NCBI RefSeq assembly: GCF_000369625.1
Contig: NZ_KB850113.1
Location: 1,371,343-1,435,342, forward strand
From: Acinetobacter variabilis
GTDB taxonomy: Bacteria > Pseudomonadota > Gammaproteobacteria > Pseudomonadales > Moraxellaceae
Direction of reading: 5' to 3'
Length of the DNA stretch: 64,000 bases
The stretch's first letter is position 1. Each line of letters starts with the position of its first letter. A program made the translations under genes and the position numbers. The notes beneath the pieces are model-generated. The model worked only from the letters and a program-made list of their open reading frames with translations, searched no databases and was not told where the DNA came from. Shown in pieces: positions 8,809 through 18,700 of this stretch.

Positions 8809-11800
8809 TTAGCGGATACGCACACGCTTTTTATCACTCACAATTTTTTTCAGTTCAGCTTTGAGTGCGTCTACAAACTGATCCACTGATTCTTCTGTTT
8901 CCAGGTAGACACTACTTGAGCTTTTGCTGTAAATGCTGGCGACATCGACTTCGACAACAGGTTTCGGTGGCACTACGGCTGTCGCAGGCTGCACCGAACT
9001 CACAGCAGGTGCTGATGTAGCTGGGCTGGAGGTGGTTGCAGTGTTGGTTACACTCTCTGCTTTGCTCTGAGCCAGTTGTGCCGCTTTGGCCTGACGCTGG
9101 ATTTCCGCCTCAACTTCTCGTTCCAGCTCATACAAGGCTTCGTCAAAACGCTCGACGCTGGTTTGGGTTTGCAGCATATAAATAGTGGACAGGCTAGTTT
9201 CCACTTCAATATCCATTTTCAGCAGTTGTAGTGGGCGTAATAGCTTGTTACTCAGCTCAGCGCTAGCGATGCCACTGTTTTTGATCTCAGCTTCTAACTG
9301 CTTGATCTTGTCATCAATGTGTTCTATCGCCTGATTGCGCTTCTCAGTCAGCAATTGCTCATTGACGCCTTCCACTGTGCGAACCAAATCAGCCACTTTA
9401 TTTAACAGACCATAGGGCGATTCAAGGGTGGCAATACGATGTAATTCAGAGAGGGCTTTTTTTGCCACCTCATCACTACCCAGTGCCTGTTTGTTCTTCT
9501 CAAAATGACGTAAGGCCTGTTGCAGTTGCTGCCAGCTCGGCATCTGGTTACTAAAGAATTCATGAATGTCACGATAATCTTCTTCCAGATCCAGATAGTC
9601 GTCCTTGTTCTCAACCACGGCTTTAAAGAAATCGAAGCTGTCGCTATTCGCCAGCAGACGTTCCAAAGTCAGAATCGACTTTTCAATCACTTTCTTGCCC
9701 GGGAACTGCCCAACATCAGTTTTACTCTTATAGGACTTAAAGTTGGCTAACCAGTTTTTAAAATGTTGGGTATAGAATTCAAACAGCTCTTTCTCTGTCG
9801 CTGGTCCCATGGCCGAGAATAGGTCTTGGGTGAGTTGGCGTGCCTGTTTCAACACCTGATCATCGGTCTGGCGCTTTTTAATGATCGACACATCACGGCG
9901 ACGGCGGCTGTTTTGTAAAGGCTCAAAGGCATCTTTTAACTGTAAGCTGCCGCCATTTAACTGCAGTGAAATCCGCCCCATTGCCGCCAGCTGACCTACC
10001 AGCAGTAAAATCTCGGCATCTGGCCAGCCATAAGGACGTTTGGCAAAACGGTCTATCACATCTGAGACTAGAATACGTTCGGTACCAGTGGCCCGTAGTG
10101 CAATGTACTGCTCCACTTCCTGTAGGGCTTTCGGATTGCTCTGTCCGCCATCCAGAGACAATCCGAGCTGCGCCATATCATCCACAGTCAAGACGGCGTT
10201 CAGTTCACGCCAGGCATCCTGCTGATAGACCTGCAAATAGCTCAGTTTGGTATAGGTGTTTTCCAGCAAATAACGACAAGCCTCATCCAGCTTGGTGGTT
10301 GGACTTGAAGATGAAAGTTGTAGATGCTGACCCAAGGCATAACTTTCCGCGTCCAGCAACATTTCTTCGACCCGGACACGCAGGCGTTTTTTGCGTTCCT
10401 GGTTCTCACGGCCACGGTCTGCCAGAATACGGCTGATATCGGACTGAGTGCCATCATCATTTAAGCGGATGAATTTATTGGTTTTCAGCCAGGTGCGCAG
10501 TTCATTAAAGAACTGTTTATCGTCTGCCAGTTTAAACAGCACTTGTCCTTCGGCCTGAGTACTTTTACCAATACAGTAAGCTTCAGTGTAAAGATTGTAT
10601 TCCGTATCCAGTGGAGAAATGATTTCAACTTTCAAATCGCTCTCATACTTGCCATCCAGGCTATGGCTATCTAGGAAACGACCAATCTGATAGTCCATCT
10701 TGTTGGCTTGATGGCGGTATTTGTTCTGATCGCGCAGTAAATCTTTAAAGATCAGATTGGCTAACTCTTTATTTTCTTCTGAAGCTGCTAAGTCAGTGGC
10801 TTTAATTTTACGGGTGATATCGCGTTCTTCATTGGTCAGGAACAGGAACTCATCGCCATTCCTCGTAATCAGGCTCTCTTTTTCCAGACGCTGCAGGCTC
10901 TCTTCAATCCGCTTGCGCAATGCCAGCTTATCTTCATCAATTTTCTCAATCGACAAAGTCACCAGGTTATCCAAGGTCCCTTTGATGATATCGACATAGC
11001 GGATCATAAACAGGGTACGCAGCATCTGCACATCAAAACCATCCAGGGTCTTATTCTGCCCTGCCTGGTCGATGGTACGTTTAACCGCTGTATCCAGGAA
11101 GCCTTCGACTGAAGTATAGAAGCGGTGGAAAGGAACCAGGGCACCGACTTCATCTGTGGCAATCGCATTCGCGGCCATCTGGAACGCATCCAGCATGGAC
11201 CGTTCACCATAGGCCAAGTGTGCACCGGTCGCACCGACTTTACGGATTTCTTCAAAAACTTTCTGCACCAGCTGGAAATGGTACGGCGCAAAAGGATAGT
11301 TATGAATAAAGCTGTCTGGCCCCTCATAGTTCTTGAGGGTTGGGCCTGAACGGTCAAAGGTAATCTGATTTTTTAAGATATCGCCCTTTTGCTCAAACAC
11401 CGATCTGAGCAATGCTTCTGCTTCTGGGGTTTTACGTAATAAACGTTTCTGGATGACTTCATCGGTATTGGAACTGGACAGTGATAAACGGGTTTTAAAA
11501 CGTCCAGCAATCTTGGAGAAGTCATTGGCTTTGGAAGAAGACATCTCACCTAAAACAGCATCGATGTCTGCCTGTGAGGTGACGATAATCCAAGCTCGGC
11601 CTTTACAGATCGTACCCAGGTTTTCAGTAATGGTTTGCAATGTCAGCATCAAGCGGGTATCGCTGCCAATAAACTGCCCCACTTCATCGACCAAGAACAA
11701 CATGCGTTGCTGGGGTCCTTTACTGTCCAGGTATTCTTTCACCCACTGACAGAAGTTTTCAACCGAAACGCTAAAGGTCTGCTCAGAATCTTCAAACCAT

Positions 11801-12489
11801 TTATGCGCAGCTTCAGCAGATAAGTTGAGGGCTTGAGAAATCGCGGTTTCGACATCATCCTGATAGAACTGATAGCCGTCACGCTCCTCTAGCCAGGACA
11901 TGCCACTGGATTCCTCAAACGCCTGTTTAAAGCGTTCGTAGACCCCTTTCTGGCTCAGGTGACGTTCCATATGGGCAATATGTGGATGATCCGCGCTAAA
12001 CCCCTGATACTCGTTAAACACACGTAAAAACACATTCAGGATCGGATTGCCATCATCATTGGAGCTGGCTTTACTGTCGATGTTAAACAGGATGACATCG
12101 GCATGATGGCTGACGGCCTTGCCAATATCCGCACGGATAAACGCATCACGGATTTTGCTTTCATCAAAGAATTCTGCAGCACTGCGTTCGTTACCTTCCG
12201 CGTCACGTGCCACTTTATTGGCCAGAATATACGATAAGGTTTTCAGGAAATGTGATTTACCTGAACCAAAGAAGCCTGAAATCCATACACCGACACGGTT
12301 GGCAATCGAAGGATCGCTCAGGTCTGTGCCATAAGACTGGAAGAAATCCCGAAAATGCTTTTCCAGTTCATTGGTGACCACGTATTCATCGAGTTCCTGA
12401 TAAACCGTGGTATTGTCATTCTGGTCTGCTTTTACGACCCCGTTAATCGCACGATCTAATGGCTTGTAAAAAAGTTCTTTAATGTTCAT
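8809..12489 (-). CDS. brxC: BrxC, BREX P-loop ATPase
   Basis: This is the large BREX ATPase (DUF6079-like), about 1226 residues from the ATG at 12489. A TTG nine bases upstream only adds three residues and sits too close to the GGGGG tract to be the better start. Walker A, GFFGSGKSHFLKTL, is near residue 75 and Walker B, MLFLVDEVGQF, near residue 266. The C-terminus has an Ala/Thr/Pro-rich linker (about residues 1130-1185) before a short conserved tail. BrxC is required for BREX restriction. It lies 42 bases downstream of brxB and 46 upstream of pglX in the operon. The frame is intact. Confidence 0.95.
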   Translation of the reverse strand: MNIKELFYKPLDRAINGVVKADQNDNTTVYQELDEYVVTNELEKHFRDFFQSYGTDLSDPSIANRVGVWISGFFGSGKSHFLKTLSYILANKVARDAEGNERSAAEFFDESKIRDAFIRADIGKAVSHHADVILFNIDSKASSNDDGNPILNVFLRVFNEYQGFSADHPHIAHMERHLSQKGVYERFKQAFEESSGMSWLEERDGYQFYQDDVETAISQALNLSAEAAHKWFEDSEQTFSVSVENFCQWVKEYLDSKGPQQRMLFLVDEVGQFIGSDTRLMLTLQTITENLGTICKGRAWIIVTSQADIDAVLGEMSSSKANDFSKIAGRFKTRLSLSSSNTDEVIQKRLLRKTPEAEALLRSVFEQKGDILKNQITFDRSGPTLKNYEGPDSFIHNYPFAPYHFQLVQKVFEEIRKVGATGAHLAYGERSMLDAFQMAANAIATDEVGALVPFHRFYTSVEGFLDTAVKRTIDQAGQNKTLDGFDVQMLRTLFMIRYVDIIKGTLDNLVTLSIEKIDEDKLALRKRIEESLQRLEKESLITRNGDEFLFLTNEERDITRKIKATDLAASEENKELANLIFKDLLRDQNKYRHQANKMDYQIGRFLDSHSLDGKYESDLKVEIISPLDTEYNLYTEAYCIGKSTQAEGQVLFKLADDKQFFNELRTWLKTNKFIRLNDDGTQSDISRILADRGRENQERKKRLRVRVEEMLLDAESYALGQHLQLSSSSPTTKLDEACRYLLENTYTKLSYLQVYQQDAWRELNAVLTVDDMAQLGLSLDGGQSNPKALQEVEQYIALRATGTERILVSDVIDRFAKRPYGWPDAEILLLVGQLAAMGRISLQLNGGSLQLKDAFEPLQNSRRRRDVSIIKKRQTDDQVLKQARQLTQDLFSAMGPATEKELFEFYTQHFKNWLANFKSYKSKTDVGQFPGKKVIEKSILTLERLLANSDSFDFFKAVVENKDDYLDLEEDYRDIHEFFSNQMPSWQQLQQALRHFEKNKQALGSDEVAKKALSELHRIATLESPYGLLNKVADLVRTVEGVNEQLLTEKRNQAIEHIDDKIKQLEAEIKNSGIASAELSNKLLRPLQLLKMDIEVETSLSTIYMLQTQTSVERFDEALYELEREVEAEIQRQAKAAQLAQSKAESVTNTATTSSPATSAPAVSSVQPATAVVPPKPVVEVDVASIYSKSSSSVYLETEESVDQFVDALKAELKKIVSDKKRVRIR

Positions 12490-12530
12490 CTCAATCAATT
12501 CCCCCGAATTCTTATTTCTATTTGCCGTGT

Positions 12531-13106
12531 TTAAGGCACTAATCTGAATGCTCTGTAGTAATTATTGCTTGGAATTTTTCCAAATAAACTCATCGCTTGA
12601 CCGTCGTAATAACCTGGGTAAAACAGCACCACTGGCTTATGCCCCAGTAACGAATGCAAACTGTTCAATAAGTGATGGGCACGTAACAGTGGCCAAACCG
12701 ACCCTACCCCAGTCATCAACACAATATCTTGTGCATTGGTGGCATATTTACTCACCAGATACGGCGCGAACTTATCCATATGCAGTGGGCCTTTCAGCGC
12801 TTTGAGCAGCGCCTCATCGCCTTTGGCTTTTTGCATTTGAATGGCTTTATCGATGAAGTTACGCTCAGCCAGATAATCCACCACGGCTTGCAGCAGGTTG
12901 ATATTCACCACCTTCAGCTGACTGTGTTTTTTCTCCAGCATCCCGTCGAGAAAATGCAGATATTCGCGCACCTTCAACTCATCTTCAGGTGCATAATCAA
13001 AAATCCAGAAGCCAATTTCATTGCCCAGTCCTTGCCCGGTGAGAAACTCGGTGGAAAGAATTCGCTCTGGAATCTGGTTCAGACGCTCATGTATTTTTTG
13101 ACTCAT
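12531..13106 (-). CDS. brxB: BrxB, BREX DUF1788 protein
   Basis: This 191-residue protein has the size, position and sequence character of BrxB (DUF1788): it opens MSQKIHERLNQIPERIL and contains VLMTGVGSVWPLLRAHHLLN and PVVLFYPGYYDG, conserved in the family. BrxB is a core type I BREX protein of unknown biochemical activity. The ATG at 13106 follows a strong ribosome-binding site (AGAGGGG). It lies between brxA and brxC, and its start is 16 bases downstream of the brxA stop. Confidence 0.94.
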   Translation of the reverse strand: MSQKIHERLNQIPERILSTEFLTGQGLGNEIGFWIFDYAPEDELKVREYLHFLDGMLEKKHSQLKVVNINLLQAVVDYLAERNFIDKAIQMQKAKGDEALLKALKGPLHMDKFAPYLVSKYATNAQDIVLMTGVGSVWPLLRAHHLLNSLHSLLGHKPVVLFYPGYYDGQAMSLFGKIPSNNYYRAFRLVP

Positions 13107-13122
13107 TGCTGCCCCTCTACAA

Positions 13123-13734
13123 CTACCGCGTCCATAGCGACACTTCCATAGATCTTTTAATGCGTTGTTTATAATGTTCTTCCAACAGGCTACGCAGCTC
13201 TGCTCTGACGATCACGCGCTGCAACTCCAGCTTACGGGTACTTTTTAAGTAACCGGCTTCTGCCAGCATGCGAAACACCACCTGCCCCATTTTTTTCTTG
13301 CTGGACTCTTTCCAATCACAGATATCCGGATCACGTTGTGAGCGTTCATCCAAAAAATCTGGCCAGATATAACTGTCCAAGTGTTGCGCCTGGGAGATAT
13401 AGGCATCCCTCATCACCGTTTCCATAAACTCAAGCAGCAACAGGTTGCGTTCCAGTGCGCCACAAAAAGCCACCTGGGTCGCCAGCTCATCATCCCCATC
13501 ACGCAAAGCTTTCCAGAAATCAGGCTCTAAGCGCTCCAGACGCTTACGAATAGCGGTGGCATTGCGTTGAGCTGAAGCAGGCGTTCTTTTTTGCAGAATA
13601 TTGTCAATCTGAATGGCCTGATGCCATATTTCTGGAGTCGCTTCTTGTAATAACAGATCCGCGATCAGCCGGCTTTCACGCACCATCAGTGAGCCACCAA
13701 TTAGGTCACTGTCATAATGAAATTGTTCTAACAT
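13123..13734 (-). CDS. brxA: BrxA, BREX DUF1819 protein
   Basis: BrxA (DUF1819) is a small DNA-binding protein and the first structural gene of type I BREX. I place the start at the ATG at 13734 (MLEQFHYDSDLIGGSLMVRE) because AGGAGA lies seven bases upstream; this gives 203 residues, the usual length. A longer reading from 13761 overlaps brxR and lacks such a site. The conserved SDLIGGSLMVRESRLIADLL start and the C-terminal KRSMEVSLW are characteristic. The gene follows brxR, whose stop lies at 13745, eleven bases before the brxA start. Confidence 0.93.
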   Translation of the reverse strand: MLEQFHYDSDLIGGSLMVRESRLIADLLLQEATPEIWHQAIQIDNILQKRTPASAQRNATAIRKRLERLEPDFWKALRDGDDELATQVAFCGALERNLLLLEFMETVMRDAYISQAQHLDSYIWPDFLDERSQRDPDICDWKESSKKKMGQVVFRMLAEAGYLKSTRKLELQRVIVRAELRSLLEEHYKQRIKRSMEVSLWTR

Positions 13735-13744
13735 AGCCAATCTC

Positions 13745-14611
13745 CTATGAGGCCTGATCAAACAGGTAAGACGATAGCTTTTCGATATCTGAACCTTGTA
13801 ACACCAAGGGATATTTCAAGGCATCTTCCGCCTCAGCCAGCGTGATCGCTGCCTGATAGCGCTGCAAGGTATAGTGAGCCAGAGCTTTTTTCACCGGAAT
13901 CTGTAATCTGCCATCAGGCATGCCGAAGTCTTTTTCGACCAGCGCTTTTTGAGCTTCATTCAATTTTGGATTAGGGATCAGCGTCAGTACAATTTCTTCA
14001 TGCCATTGCTGATCCTGAGTAGGGTCTACTGACTCAATCGCCACCACCACAGGTGTGCGATCAATTCTGGAGAGTAAAAAGTCCTTAAACTGCTTGCTCT
14101 GATGGCAATAGGCACGGACATGCCAGCGAAAACCGGTATATACCAGGGTATGTGGGGAAATCAGGCGTTCATGCCACTGCGGATTCTGCATCGAGGCATA
14201 AATCATTTTTAAAGTGTTTTGGTTGCGGCAGGCACGCAAAACTTCCCGAATCACTTCAGGACGTACACTGCGATCAGGTAATTGAACTGCTGCAAGATTC
14301 GGTTCTGGCATCGCAATCAGCGCATGCGATTCACTAACCAAACCTGACAGCATATTGAGATATTCATTGATATGCGCTGTAGTCAGTACAGGCTGGAAGC
14401 TGGCCTTAGGCACATAACCCTTGACTGAGGGGTCATGAATCAAGGCATCGGGGTTATACAGCGTATTGTAACGCTTGATATCCGCAGAAGCCTGCTGTCG
14501 ACTCAGCCCAAACCAGCTCATCAAACGATTGGTAACCAAACGACCTTCCCAGTAAGCAAGCAGCTCGATGGCTCGCATTCGAAGAAGCACTTCATGCTTA
14601 TCTGTCGTCAT
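13745..14611 (-). CDS. brxR: BrxR, WYL-domain transcriptional regulator of BREX
   Basis: This protein of about 288 residues has an N-terminal winged helix (LAYWEGRLVTNRLMSWFG, LSRQQASADIKRY), a central WYL domain (LISPHTLVYTGFRWHVRAYC near residues 155-175) and a C-terminal extension. BrxR proteins are WYL-type regulators described upstream of BREX operons, including an Acinetobacter one. They repress by binding an inverted repeat in the promoter. I prefer the ATG at 14611 to the TTG at 14626. It is the first gene of the operon, and the 120 bases upstream hold two palindromic sequences that could be its operators. A Tyr in the ligand pocket (VYTGFRWHVRAY) suggests a nucleic-acid or nucleotide ligand, as known for WYL domains. 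Confidence 0.92.
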   Translation of the reverse strand: MTTDKHEVLLRMRAIELLAYWEGRLVTNRLMSWFGLSRQQASADIKRYNTLYNPDALIHDPSVKGYVPKASFQPVLTTAHINEYLNMLSGLVSESHALIAMPEPNLAAVQLPDRSVRPEVIREVLRACRNQNTLKMIYASMQNPQWHERLISPHTLVYTGFRWHVRAYCHQSKQFKDFLLSRIDRTPVVVAIESVDPTQDQQWHEEIVLTLIPNPKLNEAQKALVEKDFGMPDGRLQIPVKKALAHYTLQRYQAAITLAEAEDALKYPLVLQGSDIEKLSSYLFDQAS

Positions 14612-14659
14612 ATACCAATCAGTCAATAAATAAGATTTCTAAGATTACCCCATGGCAAA

Positions 14660-14686
14660 TTTACAGTAAACATTTTTTACGGTATT
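14660..14686. promoter_or_regulatory. Candidate BrxR operator: two palindrome-like TTTACNGTAAA repeats
   Basis: In the gap upstream of brxR, TTTACAGTAAA (14660-14670, a perfect 5+1+5 palindrome) is followed 16 bases on by the weaker copy TTTACGGTATT (14676-14686). WYL regulators of this group bind inverted repeats in their own promoter, and these are the only conspicuous dyads in the gap. The assignment is inference from position and symmetry. Confidence 0.4.
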
Positions 14687-14731
14687 TTTAAAGCAATTGC
14701 ATTTTTAATCTAATCTCAGGGGAGCCATAAT

Positions 14732-15745
14732 TTATTTGCTATTTGCACCCATCCACATCAAATAATTATTTTCTTTACCCTGTGCATAAGCCCACTCAGC
14801 CACCTTACGTGAGCGTTCTTTATCGGTCAGAAATCCCAATACAGATATCCGATCCACAATAATCAAATCCTGTTCTTCATTACGCTCTAGCCACTTATGC
14901 AAAAACTCATCAGATGCGAGTAGATTACTTTTCTTAGAATTACAGCTTGAATCTGCCAATACGAAGTTATGCCCTGTATCTGATGGATACATAGACCATG
15001 GAATGAAATGATCAACGGCGTAATTGCCATTACATATCGGTTTATTGCAGTAGAAGCATTTACAGTCCTGTAGGTCGACCAATACATTTGCTACCGCATT
15101 CAACTGGTTTCTACTCGGCTCAAACATAAATTGTTCAAGATTAGGTAATTGATTCAAGATGGACGCATTGCTGCTATTCTTGCGGATATAATCGATCCAC
15201 CGTTTCTGACACAGCTCTTCAATGATCTCACTAAATTGCCTTAAGCCAAACATGACTTGCGGTAGAAGAACAAGTTGCTTTCCACACCGATCAAGCTGAT
15301 ATAAAAACTCAAAATTTTGACCATTGATGTTTTGCAGATAACGGACTGGCATGTCTTTTACAGTGCGAGCGACATCTTTAACTAGCTTCAACCACACTAA
15401 TGAGTCCCTTCTTAACAACCCTAAAGAAGAATAATTCTTTCGAAGCTGAATGATTCTATTCACAATGGCTGCTTGCCTACCATTATTCTGATTTAAGATG
15501 AGTTGGCCTTCATCATTAAAGGTATATGGCACTGCTTGCTTCCAATATAGCTCAATAAATTTTTCAGCAATATCCGTATATTCGAGTGATAGACTTTCAC
15601 CTGAATCTTTACCTTTTTCAATAGCTAATCGGCTTAGGCTAATCAGCAACGCAAATTTATAGGTGCTACTAAAACTACCCGACTGTAAAATCAGCTGAAT
15701 ATTTTTTAAGAATTTAAGTTGTTCTTGTGCAGCAGGTATATGCAC
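14732..15745 (-). CDS. HNH endonuclease domain protein, gene 3 of an unassigned module
   Basis: This 337-residue protein ends in an HNH nuclease domain: CFYCNKPI with paired cysteines near residue 225, the core NYAVDHFIPWSMYPS, and DSSCNSKKSNLLAS as the last Asn/His-rich segment. The N-terminal about 200 residues are helical with no recognised domain. The start is a GTG at 15745 with AGAGG six bases before it; an ATG two bases upstream is in another frame. It lies 35 bases after the helicase gene on the same strand and 105 bases upstream of brxR, so it closes the three-gene module. A decayed copy of its 5' end is at 23742-23861. HNH domains in defence systems usually cut DNA; the target here is unknown. 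Confidence 0.82.
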   Translation of the reverse strand: MHIPAAQEQLKFLKNIQLILQSGSFSSTYKFALLISLSRLAIEKGKDSGESLSLEYTDIAEKFIELYWKQAVPYTFNDEGQLILNQNNGRQAAIVNRIIQLRKNYSSLGLLRRDSLVWLKLVKDVARTVKDMPVRYLQNINGQNFEFLYQLDRCGKQLVLLPQVMFGLRQFSEIIEELCQKRWIDYIRKNSSNASILNQLPNLEQFMFEPSRNQLNAVANVLVDLQDCKCFYCNKPICNGNYAVDHFIPWSMYPSDTGHNFVLADSSCNSKKSNLLASDEFLHKWLERNEEQDLIIVDRISVLGFLTDKERSRKVAEWAYAQGKENNYLMWMGANSK

Positions 15746-15780
15746 ATTAATCCTCTACTAAATAGATAATATAATTCGGA

Positions 15781-18700
15781 TCATTCATTAAACATAGTCA
15801 AAGTATTCACCAAGTTTAATTCACGACAAAGCATGAAATTCGTCTGCTCGAATAACCTTTCAAACACTGGATGCCCTGATAATTGCTGAGTACCACGAAA
15901 TGGATGATCTCGATATTCTGGCATCACTGGAAACTCTGCATTTCTCACTCTCAGTTCAAAGCTCAATGCATCAAACCACTCTTTATCAAAGCTCTTGTCC
16001 TGAAGTTTAGCCAGCTCGTTTGCCGCTACCGGGTACGTCACCCAAAGCTTACGCATCATTCCCTGTTGCTCAACTTCCTTCGTATAGCTATCTGTTTCTG
16101 ATTCCAGAACAGAAGAAATCATATTCGTGATCTCCCTGATATGCTTTTGAATGTTCTTATAGGCATTCAACTGACGGAATCCCATCTGAAGGGCGATTAA
16201 CTCATTTAGGAACTTCCTTAAAGAATCTTGTGAGAGATTGTCATTGGCAATATCAAACGACTCCTTGTTACCGAAGTTTGAGCGATCTTCCATGATCATA
16301 GGCCCACAGATATAGATATTTTCAGGAATGGTCAAAGCATCTTCTTGATCGCTAATAGTGAGTAATCTGGACTTAAGCGAATGATGGTCCCGGCACCATT
16401 TCTCGTAGAACTGAAGTTCTTTTAACTCAGGCGTTAATGCAGGTGTGTAAAAACTTCGGTATTTGTTGGTCTTAGTGCTATAGGTAGAACTGAGCTTATT
16501 TGCTGAGTAAACCGTTTGAGCCTTCTCTACTACAGCCTTAAGCCTTCCAACCAATTCACCCTCGGTTGCAGCAATCTTATAAAGAACACTATTCACGTCC
16601 TTCATGAAATCCCTAATCAAAGAAGCCAGCCCCGGTTTATCACTGGCCTTATCCTTCACCTCACCAATTGGGATCATGGCGATCTGAGTTTTTTTGAAGC
16701 CAGCATCCCCAGTGATACGAGTATATAAAGTCCCACGAATAAGCATGAAAATTGAGAGCATATCCAATGAGCTCTTAACTTTATATTCAAGCTCTGTCTG
16801 AGTTTCATCATTAGATACTAAGTAGAAATCTTCTACTAGAATCGTCAGCAGACGATCACGTTCATCACCGTTGACCCACTCATTTTTCTCTTTATCCAAA
16901 TATCCACCACGTCCCCGGTAAACAAGCTGTGCGATTTCCATCAAAGAGGCTTCAATTGCGAAACGAGGCATAGCAGCAATGATTGAATCACAGTTCGGGA
17001 ACGAAATACCCCTAGCTGCAGTCGAAGTAATCAGTACGACTTGCAATGTCTCTTTGCGATCAAGCAATTCTGAACGGTGGTATCCCATTAATTGGCTATC
17101 AAAAATACCAATCTTAGAGCGTTCAACCACACCTTCATCGACTAATGCATCTCTGAGTGCAGCCAATGCATTTTTATCCTGAGCAAAGTAGATAACTTGC
17201 TTTTTACCATCTTCAAGATTCTTTTGAATAAGCTCGATAGCAGTCTGTTGAGTCCTTTCCCCAGCTTTCTGGCGAAATAGATGAGTCAGGTTCTTATCCA
17301 ATCCAAAATCATCTGTTTCAGGGACTACGGCGTATTGCTTGAGCATATATTGGATTTTAAGATCACTTGCCGGGTAACAGTTCGCCATGATATGGATACT
17401 AGAACGAACACAGTTACCATCATCCAGATCTGCAGTCTGCATCTTGAATGGGAAATTACCCAAAGATGGAGAGATGAACATTTTTGCTGGTAACTGAACC
17501 TGTTTCTTCATGTAGTTCTGGATTGCATTCACATTACTGAGGGATGCATCAGCAAGAATCACAGTCACCGTAAATGGTGAATTACCTTGAAACGGTTCAA
17601 TGAAGTTTTTGGAAAGGAATTTCAGCATTTCATTGATAAAAGTACGTGTGCCTGAATCCCCTGTAATTTCATCAAACATCACCACAATGTTAGGGAACTT
17701 TTTGGCAAACTCTCTACGTTCGATTTTGGCCTCTGTCGGCTTCTTATCGATTTTGTATTGGAACATTTTTTCCAACCCATCCAAACTGGAAGCTGCCACA
17801 GTTTTATTTTGGGTTTCCCTTGGGTTTCGTGGTCCAGCTGGGGTGGTGTTATATGGCATGAATGCCTGACTTGCTACAGTCATCGTCAGCTTATTAAGCT
17901 CTGGATGGAACCCAAGCAATTGCTGGGTCGCTTCCCCTAATGAATCAAACACTCTGGCAAACTTCTTATTGGTTGCCGTAATTTTAGATTCTGAGGTATT
18001 GGCATAGCGTCTATTGGCATTTGCATTCTGTTCCAGGTCTTTGAGCTTCCGGTATTCATCTTGTTTGAACAATAGAACACTTGAGCCATGATCTATCTTC
18101 AGATTTTCAACACCACCCACAATAGCGGCACCACGAGCATTCACCTTACAATCCTGGTTGTGAATCTTCGAATAGATTTGCTGTGCCTGTGTCACCACAT
18201 CACTGTTACTGGTAATCGTGGCTGAGATTTTAGATAAATCACCCACCACATCATCGTTAATCAACACTCGTGGACTGGTATAAAAGAAAAAAAAGCCTTC
18301 CAAATCTGCCAGCAAAGTCTTAACGCTCGATGTTTTCCCAATCCCCGGCGTACCAGTCAAACAGATGAAATTCACCCGACCTTGTTTACTTTCCTTCAGT
18401 GCCAGTACTACGGCGCATTTATGCAAATCACGTAAGGTGAATGAAGTTTTATTCTCAATTTTTCCCTTACGAATTGTTTTAAACTCAGCCAGCACCATCT
18501 CTTTAAGTTTTTGGTTATGGTCTTCGTCATCGACTTGCCGATCTATCAAGTCAAAAACCCACTCTAAAGCCAGTGGCTGGTTAGGATTCACAAAATCCTT
18601 AAGCCTTTCGGTAATAGTGAAAGTAAGATCCTGACCATAGGAAATATCGCTAATATTTTTGGACACGATTTCCGAGATGTTTTTGACAGGTTCATTCACC

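Noticed and set aside
9966..10436. 156-residue plus-strand open frame
   Set aside because: A shadow of brxC; Pro/His/Arg-rich composition typical of antisense frames.
13735..13761. Longer N-terminus of BrxA
   Set aside because: The extra nine codons overlap brxR, and the ATG at 13734 has a proper AGGAGA site.
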